Positions 46,886 through 57,310 of a DNA stretch of 64,000 bases are shown piece by piece. The notes under the pieces were generated by a model. It made no database searches. It had not been told where the DNA came from and saw only the letters and a program-made list of their open reading frames with translations. The translations under genes and the position numbers were made by a program. Each line of letters begins with the position of its first letter. Position 1 is the first letter of the stretch. This stretch comes from Nipponacmea schrenckii (Eukaryota > Mollusca > Gastropoda > Lottiidae), in the NCBI GenBank assembly GCA_030562195.1, contig JAUJPP010000003.1, forward strand, positions 33,548,602 to 33,612,601, written 5' to 3'.

Positions 46886-48185
46886 ATGAATACAATAACA
46901 CTGTTGGTTCTATTGTTTGTGTTTAACTCGATGTATAATTGTGAAGAAGATGCTTGCAGTTCAAAACTGTGTAAATGTATTGGAATTACAGTAAATTGTA
47001 GCAATAAGAATTTAACTTATATACCTTTACTTCCAAGAGATGTCAAATCTTTATATTTAGATCATAATTATCTTCCTTTGATCAATGAACACACTTTTAC
47101 TAATGCAACACATCGAAGATTGGAAATTTTGACAGTTGAAAATTGTAATATCATAAATATTACGACCAATTCTTTTAAATTACTAAAACATTTAAAAAGA
47201 TTAACGCTCTCCTCTAATCCATTGACGACGGATTCTTTGTTTAATTTATTTTCAGATTTGAAAAATGGTAAATATTATTCATTTAGATTTCAAAATATAG
47301 GTTTAAAAAATATACCTCAAGGATTATTTAGAAATAATTCGACTTTATCAGCTCTTGACATATCTGATAATTTGATTAAAACACTGAATTTCACAGAATT
47401 TAGCTCTCTGGGTTTAAATGTTTTAAAGTTAGTAATAATTCTATCGAAACAATTGTTATAGATAAAATGCATCATTTACAATTGTTACACCTACTTTCAA
47501 ATAATATTAGATCCCTGTTTGGTTCATTGAATGGGTAAACCGAGACCACAAAAAATTTAAAAATTATGCTAATGAATATACCTGTTTAAATATGACGGAG
47601 CGAATTTGTACTTCTACCTATAGGTCTATAACTGGTGTTAGTTGTGCTATACTTTCATTAATCCTAGCATCTATTGTTTATAAATATAGATGGTTTATCA
47701 AATATCAGATTTATATTTGGCGACATAAACCAAAACACTTAAACAATATGGCTGAACGACAGTACCTCTATGACGCGTTTGTTTCATACTCAGCTGAGGA
47801 CGTTTGGGTGTTAGATCATCTGGTACCACAGCTAGAGGAACATGATGGCATCAAACTCTGTATACATGAAAGAGATTTCCAGGCTGGTCGATTAATTATA
47901 GATAATATTGTAGAGGCGATTGAAAACAGTCGTCGTGTTTTGATCATATTAAGTAATAATTTTGCTCGAAATGAATGGTGTCAATTTGAAATGACTTTAG
48001 CACAGAAACACGTCTTAAATCAGGCTATAGAACCTTTAAGTGTTGTTTTATTAGAAGATATAGACAGTGAAAATATGAGCAATTCACTTCAAGCTTTATT
48101 AAAGACAACTACTTATATAACTTGGAATGATGATGCAGAATATATTCACTTATTTTGGGATCGACTAAAAAATTCCCTTACATAA
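46886..48185 (+). pseudogene. Toll-like receptor pseudogene TLR-D
   Basis: The first ~180 codons are intact. An A is then missing in the A-run at ~47426-47428, which shifts the frame. The same 604-bp deletion as in TLR-C joins 47516 to 47517. The TM-TIR part is open from 47592 to 48185 (197 codons), with two leucine codons reduced to one in the TM segment. TIR motifs are intact. Because the deletion junction is identical but the other lesions differ, TLR-C and TLR-D come from one already deleted copy. Confidence 0.9.
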
Positions 48186-48772
48186 TCTATTCTTTTATAG
48201 CCTTATGTTATATGTTATAGAGAATCTGAAGAATTCCCTAATATAATTTATTATTTATAGCCTTATGTAATATGTTTCAGAGAATCTGAAGAATTCCCTA
48301 ATATAATTTATTATTTATAGCCTTATGTAATATGTTTCAGAGAATCTGAAGAATTCCCTTATATAATTTATTATTTATAGCCTCATGTAATATGTTTCAG
48401 AGAATCTGAAGAATTCCCTTATATAATTTATTATTTATAGCCTCATGTAATATGTTTCAGAGAATCTGAAGAATTCCCTTATATAATTTATTATTTATAG
48501 CCTCATGTAATATGTTTCAGAGAATCTGAAGAATTCCCTTATATAATTTATTATTTATAGGCTTATGTAATATGTTATAGAGAATCTGAAGAATTTCCTT
48601 GTATAATTTATTATTTATAGCCTTATGCATTATGTTATAGAGAATCTGAAGAATTCCCTTATATAATTTATTATTTATAGCCTTATGTAATATGTTATAG
48701 AGAATCTGAAGAATTTCCTTGTATAATTTATTATTTATAGGCTTATGGTATATTGATATAGAGTAATTGAAG
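48186..48772 (+). repeat. 60-bp satellite downstream of TLR-D (about 9-10 units)
   Basis: Head-to-tail units of exactly 60 bp containing GAATCTGAAGAATTCCCTTA, TATAATTTATTATTTATAG and CCT(T/C)ATGTAATATG. The EcoRI-containing part equals the end of the TLR coding sequence with its stop. TLR-B and TLR-C have only one or two units. Confidence 0.95.
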
Positions 48773-49088
48773 ACTATGAATCATTTGTGTATAAATAATG
48801 TATAATAAATAGTTTTAGATTTGTCTTAAATGTCAAAAAAACCTTTTCTGTAGTCCCTTTCTTTCGACATCGGAAAAATTATCATAAAATGAAAAATTCA
48901 AGGTAAAATTATTGACCTTGTTTGAGCTTGGGTTTCGTTTGCTTACAATTTGTAAGGGGTGTATTATTAAGTAGACTTGTCCATACTGAATAAGATAAGA
49001 ATATAAACGGTATGAATGGGATAGATATACATATATACATTTAAAAAAATAAAATTTTATGATTCACTATCAATTGAATTATCAAGAG

Positions 49089-49436
49089 TTATTTTTTTTT
49101 AACTATATTGCCCAGAAATGAAATAAATGGTGCTGATAAAAAAACGAGATGCTGGTACTGAGGGATTATTTTTACTCTTATTAAGTTTAATATTTTTGAA
49201 ATCCATCTGTAGACAGGAAGTGACTTTTCACACAATGTTAATCCTATTTTTTCCTGGTTAATCTCCATGTACTTCTGCAATACATCTAGGAAAGTATGGT
49301 TTAGGTTTGAATTAATAAACCAAGTTGGAAGAATAAAATATACTAGGGGTAAATTTTTTTTAGATACTTTAATGCGGTAATAATATACCTTTATTCGTAG
49401 GTTCATCTCGACCTTTGATGTGATTGAATCATGCAT
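49089..49436 (-). CDS. Antisense spacer ORF, copy E (hypothetical, 115 codons)
   Basis: As copy D, but one base fewer in a T-run near 49090-49098 changes the C-terminal residues, which end NIVKKK instead of ...IDSES. This argues against strong constraint on the C-terminus. Confidence 0.3.
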   Translation of the reverse strand: MHDSITSKVEMNLRIKVYYYRIKVSKKNLPLVYFILPTWFINSNLNHTFLDVLQKYMEINQEKIGLTLCEKSLPVYRWISKILNLIRVKIIPQYQHLVFLSAPFISFLGNIVKKK

Positions 49437-49554
49437 CTCCTATTTCCCGGTAAAATCTCTGTATATAAAACAAATAAGGAAGTAAATATCCTAAATTGTA
49501 GGATAAGTGACTAAATGTAGACAAGAATCATAAGCTATAAACTTTTAAACAGTG

Positions 49555-50195
49555 GACACTAGAAGCCGAGAGATTGTGGACTCTATAAATATATTGATTC
49601 TGCATGGACAATACAAGATTATAGATTGTGGACAATACACGATTATAGATTGTGGACACTATAAACATATTGATTGTGGACAATACAAGATTATAGATTA
49701 TGGACAATACACGATTATAGATTGTGGGCAGTACACGATTATAGATTGTCGACAATATAAGATTATAGATTGTGGACACTATAAACATATTGATTGTGGA
49801 CAATACAAGATTATAGATTATGGACAATACACGATTATAGATTGTGGGCAGTACAAGATTATAGATTGTGGACGATATAAGATTATAGATTGTGGAAACT
49901 AGAAACTGATAGAAAGTTTTTAGATCCCGGACACCAGAAGCTTATATATTGTAGGCACTAGAAGCATTTTCGTTTTGAACAATACAAGCTTGCAGATTAT
50001 GGACGATACATGATTATAGATTGTGAACAGTACATGATTATAGATTGTGGACGGTACAAGCTGGACATTACAAGCGGACACTCCAAGCTGAACAATACAT
50101 GGTTATAAATTGTAGACAATATACATATATACTTATATAGAAGGAAGACAAGTTGAGAGATTGTGGACACTGCAAGATCCTGGATTATAAACAAT
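49555..50195 (+). repeat. 24-bp-period satellite upstream of TLR-E
   Basis: Same as the TLR-B and TLR-D arrays, with one ~48-bp block fewer than TLR-B. Regular units at 49600-49902, degenerate units to 50195. Confidence 0.9.
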
Positions 50196-50227
50196 GAAAT
50201 CTTACTGGTTGTTGATACAAATAGAAA

Positions 50228-52144
50228 ATGAATACAATAACACTGTTGGTTCTATTGTTTGTGTTTAACTCGATGTATAATTGTGAAGAAGATGCTTGCA
50301 GTTCAAAACTGTGTAAATGTATTGGAATTACAGTAAATTGTAGCAATAAGAATTTAACTTATATACCTTTACTTCCAAGAGATGTCAAATCTTTATATTT
50401 AGATCATAATTATCTTCCTTTGATCAATGAACACACTTTTACTAATGCAACACATCGAAGATTGGAAATTTTGACAGTTGAAAATTGTAATATCATAAAT
50501 ATTACGACCAATTCTTTTAAATTACTAAAACATTTAAAAAGATTAACGCTCTCCTCTAATCCATTGACGACGGATTCTTTGTTTAATTTATTTTCAGATT
50601 TGAAAAATGGTAAATATTATTCATTTAGATTTCAAAATATAGGTTTAAAAAATATACCTCAAGGATTATTTAGAAATAATTCGACTTTGTCAGCTCTTGA
50701 CATATCTGATAATTTAATTAAAACACTGAATTTCACAGAATTTAGCTCACTGGATTTAAATGGTTTAAAAGTTAGTAATAATTCTATCGAAACAATTGTT
50801 ATAGATAAAATGCATCATTTACAATTGTTACACCTACTTTCAAATAATATTAGATCCCTTCCGGATTTCTGTCGAGAAAAACATTATTTCTTTTGGTTGA
50901 CTGAATTAAATTTACAAGCTAATTATATTTTTGATTATGTTCCTCGACACGTAAACTGTTTAAGAAAACTGGCCCAATTTATTATAGATAAAAACAATAT
51001 ATCGTCAATTCAATCTGGATCTTTCCAAGAATTATCATCTCTTATTCACCTCGGTCTGTCAGAACAGAGAAATTCTAAATCATTCCTTTCACTAGAAAAG
51101 TATTCTTTTAATAATTCAAATATTGAAAAGCTAACATTATTTAATAATAAAATAAAACATATTGATCCATTGGCGTTTAGTGGATGTAGTGGAATCAAAT
51201 ATTTAGATCTTAGAAAAAACAAGTTAAATGAAATACCAAAATCTATTCAAAATTTCACCAAACTAAAGTTTCTGAATCTTTTTGACAATGGGATTTCAAG
51301 CTGGCAAGACGACTTTTGGGACGGAAACACCAATTTAACTTACATAGATCTCGGAAGGAATTTATTGAAAAAAGTATCAAAAGATATGTTTCCTGCGAAA
51401 TTTAGGTCACAATTAAAAACCATTTCACTTCAATATAATCCAATAGACTGTATTTGTGAAAATGTTTGGTTCATTGAATGGGTAAACCGAGACCACAAAA
51501 AATTTAAAAATTATCCTAATAAATATACCTGTTTAAATATGACGGAACGAATTTGCTTAAAACCAAGTTCTACCTATAGGTCTATAACTGGTGTTAGTTG
51601 TGCTATACTTCTTTCATTAATCCTAGCATCTATTGTTTATAAATATAGATGGTTTATCAAATATCAGATTTATATTTGGCGACATAAACCAAAACACTTA
51701 AACAATATGGCTGAACGACAGTACCTCTATGACGCGTTTGTTTCATACTCAGCTGGGGACGTTTGGGTGTTAGATCATCTGGTACCACAGCTAGAGGAAC
51801 ATGATGGCATCAAACTCTGTATACATGAAAGAGATTTCCAGGCTGGTAGATTAATTATAGATAATATTGTAGAGGCGATTGAAAACAGTCGTCGTGTTTT
51901 GATCATATTAAGTAATAATTTTGCTCGAAGTGAATGGTGTCAATTTGAAATGACTTTAGCACAGAAACACGTCTTAAATCAGGCTATAGAACCTTTAAGT
52001 GTTGTTTTATTAGAAGATATAGACAGTGAAAATATGAGCCATTCACTTCAAGCTTTATTAAAGACAACTACTTATATAACTTGGAATGATGATGCAGAAT
52101 ATATTCACTTATTTTGGGATCGACTAAAAAATTCCCTTACATAA
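50228..52144 (+). CDS. Toll-like receptor TLR-E (638 aa)
   Basis: Intact single-exon TLR. Signal peptide 1-18, LRR ectodomain, C-terminal cysteine cluster, LKPS present as in TLR-A, TM segment, and TIR domain 499-638 with YDAFVSYS, ERDFQAG and FWDRLKN. Shortly after box 1 a conserved Glu is Gly (SAGDVW against SAEDVW). The central LRRs (about codons 210-300) are the most divergent part against TLR-B, with many non-synonymous changes; N- and C-terminal parts are nearly identical. It lacks the extra LRR of TLR-A. Confidence 0.95.
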   Translation: MNTITLLVLLFVFNSMYNCEEDACSSKLCKCIGITVNCSNKNLTYIPLLPRDVKSLYLDHNYLPLINEHTFTNATHRRLEILTVENCNIINITTNSFKLLKHLKRLTLSSNPLTTDSLFNLFSDLKNGKYYSFRFQNIGLKNIPQGLFRNNSTLSALDISDNLIKTLNFTEFSSLDLNGLKVSNNSIETIVIDKMHHLQLLHLLSNNIRSLPDFCREKHYFFWLTELNLQANYIFDYVPRHVNCLRKLAQFIIDKNNISSIQSGSFQELSSLIHLGLSEQRNSKSFLSLEKYSFNNSNIEKLTLFNNKIKHIDPLAFSGCSGIKYLDLRKNKLNEIPKSIQNFTKLKFLNLFDNGISSWQDDFWDGNTNLTYIDLGRNLLKKVSKDMFPAKFRSQLKTISLQYNPIDCICENVWFIEWVNRDHKKFKNYPNKYTCLNMTERICLKPSSTYRSITGVSCAILLSLILASIVYKYRWFIKYQIYIWRHKPKHLNNMAERQYLYDAFVSYSAGDVWVLDHLVPQLEEHDGIKLCIHERDFQAGRLIIDNIVEAIENSRRVLIILSNNFARSEWCQFEMTLAQKHVLNQAIEPLSVVLLEDIDSENMSHSLQALLKTTTYITWNDDAEYIHLFWDRLKNSLT

Positions 52145-52669
52145 TATATACTTTTATAGCCTTATGTTATATGTTATAGAGAATCTGAAGAATTCCCTTA
52201 TATAATTTATTATTTATAGCCTTATGTAATATGTTTCAGAGAATCTGAAGAATTCCCTTATATAATTTATTATTTATAGGCTTATGTAATATGTTATAGA
52301 GAATCTGAAGAATTTCCTTGTATAATTTATTATTTATAGCCTTATGTAATATGTTTAGAGAATCTGAAGAATTCCCTTATATAATTTATTATTTATAGCC
52401 TTATGTAATATGTTTAGAGAATCTGAAGAATTCCCTTATATAATTTATTATTTATAGGCTTATGTAATATGTTATAGAGAATCTGAAGAATTTCCTTGTA
52501 TAATTTATTATTTATAGCCTTATGCATTATGTTATAGAGAATCTGAAGAATTCCCTTATATAATTTATTATTTATAGCCTTATGTAATATGTTATAGAGA
52601 ATCTGAAGAATTTCCTTGTATAATTTATTATTTATAGGCTTATGGTATATTGATATAGAGTAATTGAAG
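52145..52669 (+). repeat. 60-bp satellite downstream of TLR-E
   Basis: About nine units, two of them shortened by one or two bases. GAATTCCCTT and GAATTTCCTTG unit types alternate in the same order as at the end of the TLR-D array, so the two arrays share higher-order blocks. Confidence 0.95.
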
Positions 52670-54030
52670 AATTCTCCTATACGATATATTGTTTTAGAGC
52701 TTTAGGTCATATTAAGTTATAGAGCAACTGAAGAATTCCCCTATATAATATATTCTTTTATATTTATGTTATATAGGAATTGAAGAATTCTTTATGACAT
52801 GTATTTGTTATAGCCTTATGTTATATTGCTATAGAGGAATTGAAGTATTCTCCTAAATGATATATTTTGATATAGCCTTATGTTATATTGCTCTAGAGTA
52901 GTTAAAGGATTCTCCTATATGATATAATTGTTTTAGTGTATGTTATATTGCTATAGAGGAATTGAAGGATAATTCTATATGATATACATGTATTTGTTAT
53001 AGCCTTATGTTACATTGCTATAGAGGAATTGAAGGATAATTCTATATGATATACAAGTACATGTATTTGTTATAGCCTCATGTTATATTGCTATAGGGGA
53101 ATTGAAGGATTCTCCTATATGCTATGTATGTTATGGCCTTATGTTATATTGCTATAGAGGAATTGAAGGATAATTCTATATGATATACAAGTATTTGTTA
53201 TAGCCTTATGTTATTCTGCTATAAAATTGAAGGATTCTCCTATATGATATACATGTATTTGTTATAGCCTTATGTTATATTTCTATAGGGGAATTGAAGG
53301 ATTCTCCTATATGCTATGTATGTTATGGCCTTATGTTATATTGCTATAGAGGAATTGAAGGATAATTCTATATGATATACAAGAATTTGTTATAGCCTTA
53401 TGTTATATTGCTATAAAATTGAAGGATTCTCTATATGATATACATGTATTTGTTATGGCCTTACGTTATATTGCTATAGAGGAATTGAAGGATGTTCATA
53501 TATGCTATGTATGTTATGGCCTTATGTTATATTGCTATAGAGGAATTGAAGGATAATTCTGTATGATATACATGTATTTGTTATAGCCTTATGTTAAATT
53601 GCTATAGAGGAATTGAAGGATTCTCTATATGATATACATGTATTTGTTATAGCCTTATGTTACATTGCTATAGAGGAATTGGAGAATTCTCTTGATTAAT
53701 ATATTTCATTTTAAAGAAACTGAATAATTCCTTTTATTTGTTGCATAGCTTTAGAGTAACTAAATACTTTTCTTATATGCTATTTTTGGACTTATGTTTT
53801 TATAGATATAAAGTCTCCAAAGACTTTCCTTATAATATTTTCCTGTAGCCTTATGTTATATAACTACAGAGTAGCTGAAGAAATTCAATATATAACATAG
53901 CTTATATAGATATAGAGTATCTAAAATATATTATACCTAATATAGCCTTATAGCTATATAGCTATAGACTTACGGAAGAATTCCCTTATATAACTTATTT
54001 GTTATGGCCTTTTAGAGAATAGAGTAACTG
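52670..54030 (+). repeat. Diverged 63-76-bp satellite, extension of the 60-bp array
   Basis: Units contain TTATAGCCTTATGTTATATT, GCTATAGAGGAATTGAAGGA and TATATGATATACATGTATTTG. They resemble the 60-bp unit (GAATTGAAGAATTC, TATAGCCTTATG) but are longer and more variable, especially beyond 53690. The same form occurs beyond the 60-bp units at TLR-A (33015-33240). Confidence 0.85.
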
Positions 54031-55285
54031 AAGAATTCCTTCCGAAGAAGGATTATGTTGAACAATAATTCATTGTATTTTAATTTTTTAATCCTCTTGT
54101 TTGATAATTATTTCTTATCAAAATATTAAAATTTTCGTTTTTCTATTTAGAAATATTTTAGCTTGTTATATGCTTTTTTTTAAACTTTTGTATTGTAGTT
54201 TTTACAAATAAACTAAATTTTGAAACGTTATCTATGTTTTCAGTGGTCACAATTCTGTTCATGTCTGTACAAATACGGCTAATTATTTATTAAATTAAGA
54301 CGAATATATTCCTACATGTACACATATCCTGTTGTCTTTACACTCAGACTTTGATATTTCCTGTTCATAATGTCGTTCGCGGATCTATTCATTTAAGAGG
54401 CTACTTCAACTATTAGGTCAATATTTTATTCAAGTAAATTACATTATACTAATAGCGTTTCCACTGAGAATAGAACAGTTAAGCTAGCTTAGATCCAGCT
54501 TTATTGCCGAAAGCCCTGTTTTTACAATAAGTCTAACTGGTTCTGGTTAACATGGATGCTTGGCAATAAAATGAAAGCTATCAATATGGTATGAGTTTTT
54601 GTTGTTGTAAACTTAAATAGAATAATGATTACAGTCAAGTTGAACTTATGAGCTTAAAGATTGTAATCATGTTGAACTCTATAAAAGTTTAAAGATTGCA
54701 GACAAGATGCGCTGTACAAGCTTAAAGATTGCAGACATATATATATTTAGTATCTCTAACGAGTGTTTATGTCAAACTCGCCACGGCTCGGGAAGTAGGC
54801 TATTAACTCAGTCAAATCAACAAGTACGAGTTCAAGGTTCTTTTTATCACACAGCTATCGATAAACACATTATGTTTACTTTCATTTTCCCGTTTCAAGG
54901 AAAGAATTGTTTCATTTTTGACGTCAGTCTTTTTGGGCCTTCGTATAATGTCCTTGTGCGTAGGAAAAAAAGAGATAGTTAATACACAATAAGTCTCGTT
55001 TTCGCATGAATAAGAAAACGTTCATGAAAGAATGACTGCAAATTGTTAATCTCATAGAATGTTTTGCTTAGTGTGTATTTTTTTAAAAATTTTCTAAATA
55101 TAGTCGCTAATTCATTTACATTGGGAAAGCGTTTTGATACCGGAAAATATCATAACCTATGATGCCATTCGACTGATTTAGTCTAATAATGGACTCCAAT
55201 GATGTTCGGGTCTGCAAATAAGAACGACGCGATAGTTTCGGATGGTCCTACATTCCAACCAAATATGCATAGTTATGAACCTGTG
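54031..55285. other. Spacer with a few degenerate 32-bp-type repeats
   Basis: No gene is supported. At 54630-54745 about four loose units (TTAAAGATTGCAGAC, TTAAAGATTGTAATC) are early or decayed members of the 32-bp satellite that resumes at 56130. The ORF at 54707-54982 overlaps these repeats and shows nothing recognisable. Confidence 0.45.
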
Positions 55286-56101
55286 GGGTGGGTTTCAAAA
55301 GCCTACCGCCAACCGCTGCCAACCGGCCTACCGATAGCAAAAAAAGGCGCCAAAATTGGTATTGTTAAATTTAAGGATCGTAGATTTTCATACAATAAAA
55401 CGAAACTATTTAATTTGACGGAATTTTTGTTGACGTCAAAATTATGGAATCAAAATTATCTTAAGAATGAAACGAAAAAAATAAATCTTTATTTTCGTGT
55501 TCAGCGATTTCTTTCTTTTTCCAAGTGCTGGAAGTGTGCTTCCAGTCTTGGTGAAGCGTTTTATCAACTAAATATACTGCTGATTTGGTTGGATTAACAG
55601 GAGCATTCGCAGAATTATTATAGTCTACGTCAAGGATTAACTTTGAAAAAATTCTAAAAGGTGGAAGAAAGATCCCTTGGCCTTGTTGATCATCCATGAT
55701 GCCGACGATTTAAATAAATAAATTAAGGGAAGTAACTCTGAAACAAACGACCTTCCTGTCGTGATCATTTAAAAAAGATTTAAGGGTCTTTTACGGTTAA
55801 TTGTGTGTCCCATTTGAATACAAATTAGATTATTGCTTTTTTTGGCATGGATTGAATCAGTTAATGTGAAGAAAAACATCGCTGAACACGAAAAGAAAAT
55901 ATTTATTTTTTTCGTTTCATTTTTAAAATAATTTTGATTCCATAATTTTGACGTCAACAAAAGTTCCGTCAAATTGAATAGTTTCGTTTTATTGTATGAA
56001 AATTTACGATCCTTAAATTTAACAATATCTATTTTGGCGCATTTTTTTCTTTCCGGTAGGCCGGTTGGCAGCGGTTGGCGGTAGGCTTTTGAAACCCACC
56101 C
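55286..56101. mobile_element. Mutator-like foldback element with 9-bp target duplication
   Basis: Terminal inverted repeats of ~240 bp (55286-55525 and 55865-56101) start GGGTGGGTTTCAAAAGCC. The direct repeat GAACCTGTG is perfect at 55277-55285 and 56102-56110. A 9-bp duplication with long inverted repeats is typical of the Mutator superfamily. At 816 bp it is non-autonomous. A 78-codon ORF (55461-55697, minus) starts in the unique centre and runs into the left arm. Confidence 0.88.
55461..55697 (-). CDS. 78-codon ORF inside the Mutator-like element (hypothetical)
   Basis: Starts MDDQQGQGIFLPPFRIF and reads through the unique centre into the inverted repeat. The composition is balanced and protein-like, unlike the AT-rich frames around it. 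It may be a captured exon, as in Pack-MULEs, or chance. I do not recognise the sequence. Confidence 0.25.
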   Translation of the reverse strand: MDDQQGQGIFLPPFRIFSKLILDVDYNNSANAPVNPTKSAVYLVDKTLHQDWKHTSSTWKKKEIAEHENKDLFFSFHS

Positions 56102-56129
56102 GAACCTGTGCTACTGCAACATCCTTTAC

Positions 56130-57310
56130 GTTAAAAGATTGCAGTCAAGTTGAACCGAATAGTTAACAGATTGTAGTCAGGTCGAACCTATTAGTTAAAA
56201 GAATGCAGTCAATTTGAACCTATAAATTAAAAGATTGCAGTCAATTTGAACCTATAAGTTAAAAGATTGCAGTCAAGATGAACCTATAAATTAAAAGTTT
56301 GCAGTCAATTTGAACCTATAAGTTAAAAGATTGCAGTCAAGTTGAAACTATTAGTTAAAAGTTTGCAGTCAATTTGAACCTATTAGTTAAAAGATTGCAG
56401 TCAAGATGAACCTATTAGTTAAAAGTTTGCAGTCAATTTGAACCTATAAGTTAAAAGATTGCAGTCAAGTTGAAACTATTAGTTTAAAGATTACAGTCAA
56501 GTTGAAACTATTAGTTAAAAGATTGCAGTCAATTTGAACCTTTAAGTTAAATTTTGCAGTCAAGTTGAACCTATAAGTTAAAAGATTGCAGTCAAGTTGA
56601 AACTATTAGTTAAAAGATTGCAGTCAATTTGAACCTATAAGTTAAAAGATTGCAGTCAATTTGAACCTACTAGTTAAAAGATTGCAGTCAATGTGAACCT
56701 ATAAGTTAAAGATGGCAGTCAGGTTGAACCTATTAGTTAAAAGTTTGCAGTCAATTTGAACCTATAAGTTAAAAGATTGCTGTCAAGTTGAACCTATAAG
56801 TTAAAAGATTGCAGTCAAGTTGAAACTATTAGTTAAAAGATTGCAGTCAATTTGAACCTATCAGTTAAAAGATTGCAGTCAAGTTGAACCTATTTGTTAA
56901 AAGTTTGCAGTCAATTTGAACCTATAAGTTAAAAGATTGCAGTCAAGTTGAAACTATTAGTTAAAAGATTGCAATCAAGTTGAAACTATTAGTTAAAAGA
57001 TTGCAGTCATTTGAACCTATAAGTTAAAAGATTGCAGTCAATTTGAGCCTATTAGTTAAAAGATTGCAGTCAATTTGAACCTATAAGTTAAAGGATTGCA
57101 GTCAAGTTGAACCTATTAGTTAAAAGATTGCAGTCAATTTGAACCTATAAGTTAAAAGGGTGCAGTCAATTTGAAACCATAAGTTAAAAGATTGCAGTGA
57201 AGTTGAAACTATTAGTTAAAAGATTGCGGTCAATTTGAACCTATTAATTAAAAGATTGCAGTCAAGTTGAACCTATTAGTTAAAAGATTGTAGTCAAGAC
57301 GAACCTATAA
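56130..57310 (+). repeat. 32-bp satellite, left block (about 37 units)
   Basis: Unit of 32 bp with the core AGTTAAAAGATTGCAGTCAA followed by TTTGAACCTATA or GTTGAAACTATT. Unit types are interspersed. There are no unique spacers between units, so this is a tandem satellite. The inner ATTGCAGTCAAT has mirror-complementary ends (ATTG/CAAT). Confidence 0.95.

Larger units (their letters stand above)
45404..48772 (+). repeat. Segmental duplication unit D
   Basis: Third direct unit: spacer without insertion, full 24-bp array, broken TLR-D and an expanded 60-bp array. Confidence 0.85.
48773..52669 (+). repeat. Segmental duplication unit E
   Basis: Fourth and last direct unit. It carries intact TLR-E. 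At its right edge GAGTAATTGAAG continues into more satellite (AATTCTCC) rather than into another ACTATGAATC copy. Confidence 0.85.
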
